NCBI GenBank assembly: GCA_017871115.1
Contig: JAFCIZ010000010.1
Coordinates: forward strand, 771,001 to 835,000
Length of the DNA stretch: 64,000 bases
Source: Cunninghamella blakesleeana
Taxonomy: Eukaryota; Mucoromycota; Mucoromycetes; Mucorales; Cunninghamellaceae
Direction of reading: 5' to 3'
Below the pieces are notes generated by a model. That model saw only the letters and a program-made list of their open reading frames with translations. It did not search any database and had not been told where the DNA came from. Within the stretch, counting starts at the first letter, position 1; every line of letters begins with the position of its first letter. This document shows, in pieces, positions 62,787 to 64,000 of the stretch. The position numbers and the translations under genes were made by a program.

Positions 62787-62933
62787 ATGCCAGTTGATAA
62801 TGACTACTGTCTTGGTAAAGGCCTTAATCCATCATCCTCACTTGATCATATTACTTTCAAGAATGAAAAACGCGTTGCAGTTTACTGGGATATCTATGAT
62901 AAAGTGGTATGTTCTGGAAGCCCTACTGAATAA
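62787..62933 (+). CDS. Short coding patch, possibly a diverged relative of the secreted protein at 19486
   Basis: 48-codon frame from ATG to TAA containing NDYCLGKGLNP, HITFKNEKRVAVYWDIYDK and VVCSGSPTE, with unusually balanced composition for this region. The two Cys and the xxFK-x-aromatic-strand-Cys layout resemble the second half of the secreted protein at 19486. There is no signal peptide; an acceptor (CCAG) lies right after the ATG and a GTATGT donor near the end, so it may be one exon of a larger gene or a fragment. Uncertain. Confidence 0.35.
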   Translation: MPVDNDYCLGKGLNPSSSLDHITFKNEKRVAVYWDIYDKVVCSGSPTE

Positions 62934-63148
62934 TTACAATAAAAATACAAAATTGTACAACATAATTTTATATTTAAAAATGTGTGTGTTAATGACTAAA
63001 TAATAGTAATAATAATTTTTATTAAATAATGTACTGATAATTATTATAAAAATAAATAAAAAACAATTCAGATTTCAACTATTCTATTTTGTTGATATAA
63101 ACGGAAATGGTATCAATTTTTTTTTTTTTTTTTTTTTGGAAGATAGGT

Positions 63149-63253
63149 TTATTCTTTAGATTTAGATCCAAAGATAGCTTTGATAAGTTTGACCAAAATT
63201 TTCTTGATGGATAAGCGAGTTGCTTTTTTTGCTTCTCTTTCAGCAATATTCAT
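63149..63253 (-). CDS. Basic amphipathic microprotein (34 aa)
   Basis: A 34-codon frame starting MNIAEREAKKATRLSIKKIL and ending in a short Gly-Ser-Lys tail. It is rich in Lys/Arg with Ile/Leu/Val at helix spacing, giving an amphipathic cationic helix. The 5' side on the minus strand is a strong CT tract (63320-63365) as before other genes here, and an A/T tract follows the stop. There is no signal peptide. Function unknown; a small ribosomal-type, mitochondrial or membrane-binding peptide are possibilities. I cannot rule out a chance frame, but composition and context are better than for other short frames in the region. Confidence 0.45.
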   Translation of the reverse strand: MNIAEREAKKATRLSIKKILVKLIKAIFGSKSKE

Positions 63254-63714
63254 CTTGTAATTTTTATATAATAAAAGAGCAAATATACAGTTAAAAGTTT
63301 GTCGTTTTTTTTTTAAAAAAAAAAAGAAAAAGAAAAAGAAAAGAGAAAGAAGGAGAAAAAAGATCGTCCTACCTTTTATTATAAAAGATCAGCCTCATTT
63401 TCTTTGCTAGGGCTTAGTGAAGTATAAATGGTTACACAGTAGCACGTTCTTTTTTAAAAAAGGTTAATTGCTTCATATATGAAGCAAATCTTGTTGTATT
63501 TTATTCGATGGAATATTTTAAAAATGGTAGCTGAAGTGTTTTTATTTTATTAATATTAGAAAGAGAAAAAAAGAAAGAGGAATATAGCGTTGTAACAAAA
63601 AATAAAATGATAAATAAAAAATAACTTGTAGTACAGCACCTTACTTTTATTATTTGTTGCTTCAATATTTGTAATCGTTTTTTTTTTTTTTTTTAACCTC
63701 TATGTCTTGAACGT
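63254..63714. promoter_or_regulatory. Upstream region of the microprotein with a purine/pyrimidine tract
   Basis: 460 bp; purine-rich on the plus strand at 63320-63365 (CT-rich in the sense of the microprotein). A palindromic TTGCTTCATATATGAAGCAA sequence lies at 63469-63488. Otherwise nothing recognised. Confidence 0.4.
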
Positions 63715-63960
63715 CTATACTTTATTATTATCTTCAGAATAGAATAAAGTTGATCAAGATGATTGAATAGAATTATCGATATTTTCATGATGAGGTTGAG
63801 ACAATACATTACTTTAATCCCAATTACTCGGGTTATGTTCAGGAAAAGGTTGATAAAATTTTGGCTTACTGATATTACTACCCCTTTTGCTTAACGTTTG
63901 CAATTACTTGCGAGAATCTTTATTTTTTAGTGCTAACAAATACTTCAGTTTATACCTATT
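63715..63960 (-). pseudogene. Ser/Asn-rich coding relic at the right edge
   Basis: On the minus strand one frame reads YKLKYLLALKNKDSRK, stop, LQTLSKRGSNISKPKFYQ and PFPEHNPSNWD, stop, then SNVLSQPHHENIDNSIQ, stop and STLFYSEDNN. The coding character persists over about 80 codons despite three internal stops. It starts right after a possible acceptor (AAATAG). Either a decayed gene, or the last exon of a gene lying mostly beyond the window with a stop after DSRK. Family not recognised. Confidence 0.4.
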
Positions 63961-64000
63961 TTAAAAGCACTTTATTTAATACACTAGATTACAGATCTTT

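Overview
The window looks like nuclear DNA of a very AT-rich early-diverging fungus, most likely Mucoromycota. Genes are separated by A/T tracts and carry many short GT-AG introns, mostly about 50-150 nt. Core eukaryotic genes sit beside large fungal families: F-box/LRR, type I membrane Kelch and HET-domain proteins. All exon models were built by hand from reading frame, splice dinucleotides and family motifs; no database search was possible.

Left part (1-9.5 kb): two tandem copies of a SAAL1-like gene, an Ima1/Samp1-type inner nuclear membrane protein gene, a mitochondrial glutamyl-tRNA synthetase (EARS2) and the tRNA methyltransferase DNMT2. A tandem duplication of the SAAL1-IMA1-EARS2 block, followed by an internal deletion, has left a fused IMA1/EARS2 pseudogene between the two SAAL1 copies.

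9.5-18 kb: a very large seven-TM receptor (about 1,819 aa) with a run of 93 asparagines in its cytoplasmic tail, a PRA1-family Rab-acceptor protein and a REXO2-type oligoribonuclease. 18-23.7 kb: two small secreted Cys-containing proteins, then a gene-poor stretch holding a decayed F-box/LRR gene.

23.7-38 kb: a Kelch-repeat membrane protein, a HET-domain protein, a P-loop kinase of the uridine kinase/YFH7 type, the translation factor eIF3b and a type II membrane glycosyltransferase with two glycosyltransferase-like halves.

38-55.5 kb: four diverged single-exon F-box/LRR paralogues (two plus, two minus strand), interrupted by an HSL-type alpha/beta hydrolase with a predicted 5-nt microexon. 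55.5-64 kb: gene-poor DNA with a hidden three-exon 79-aa membrane protein, a GC-rich structured island upstream of it, several decayed coding patches, a long (CT)n microsatellite and a 34-codon basic amphipathic microprotein. Three divergent gene pairs (IMA1/EARS2, DNMT2/receptor, PRA1/REXO2) share intergenic regions of under 300 bp that must hold both promoters. I saw no tRNA, rRNA, CRISPR array or intact transposon.
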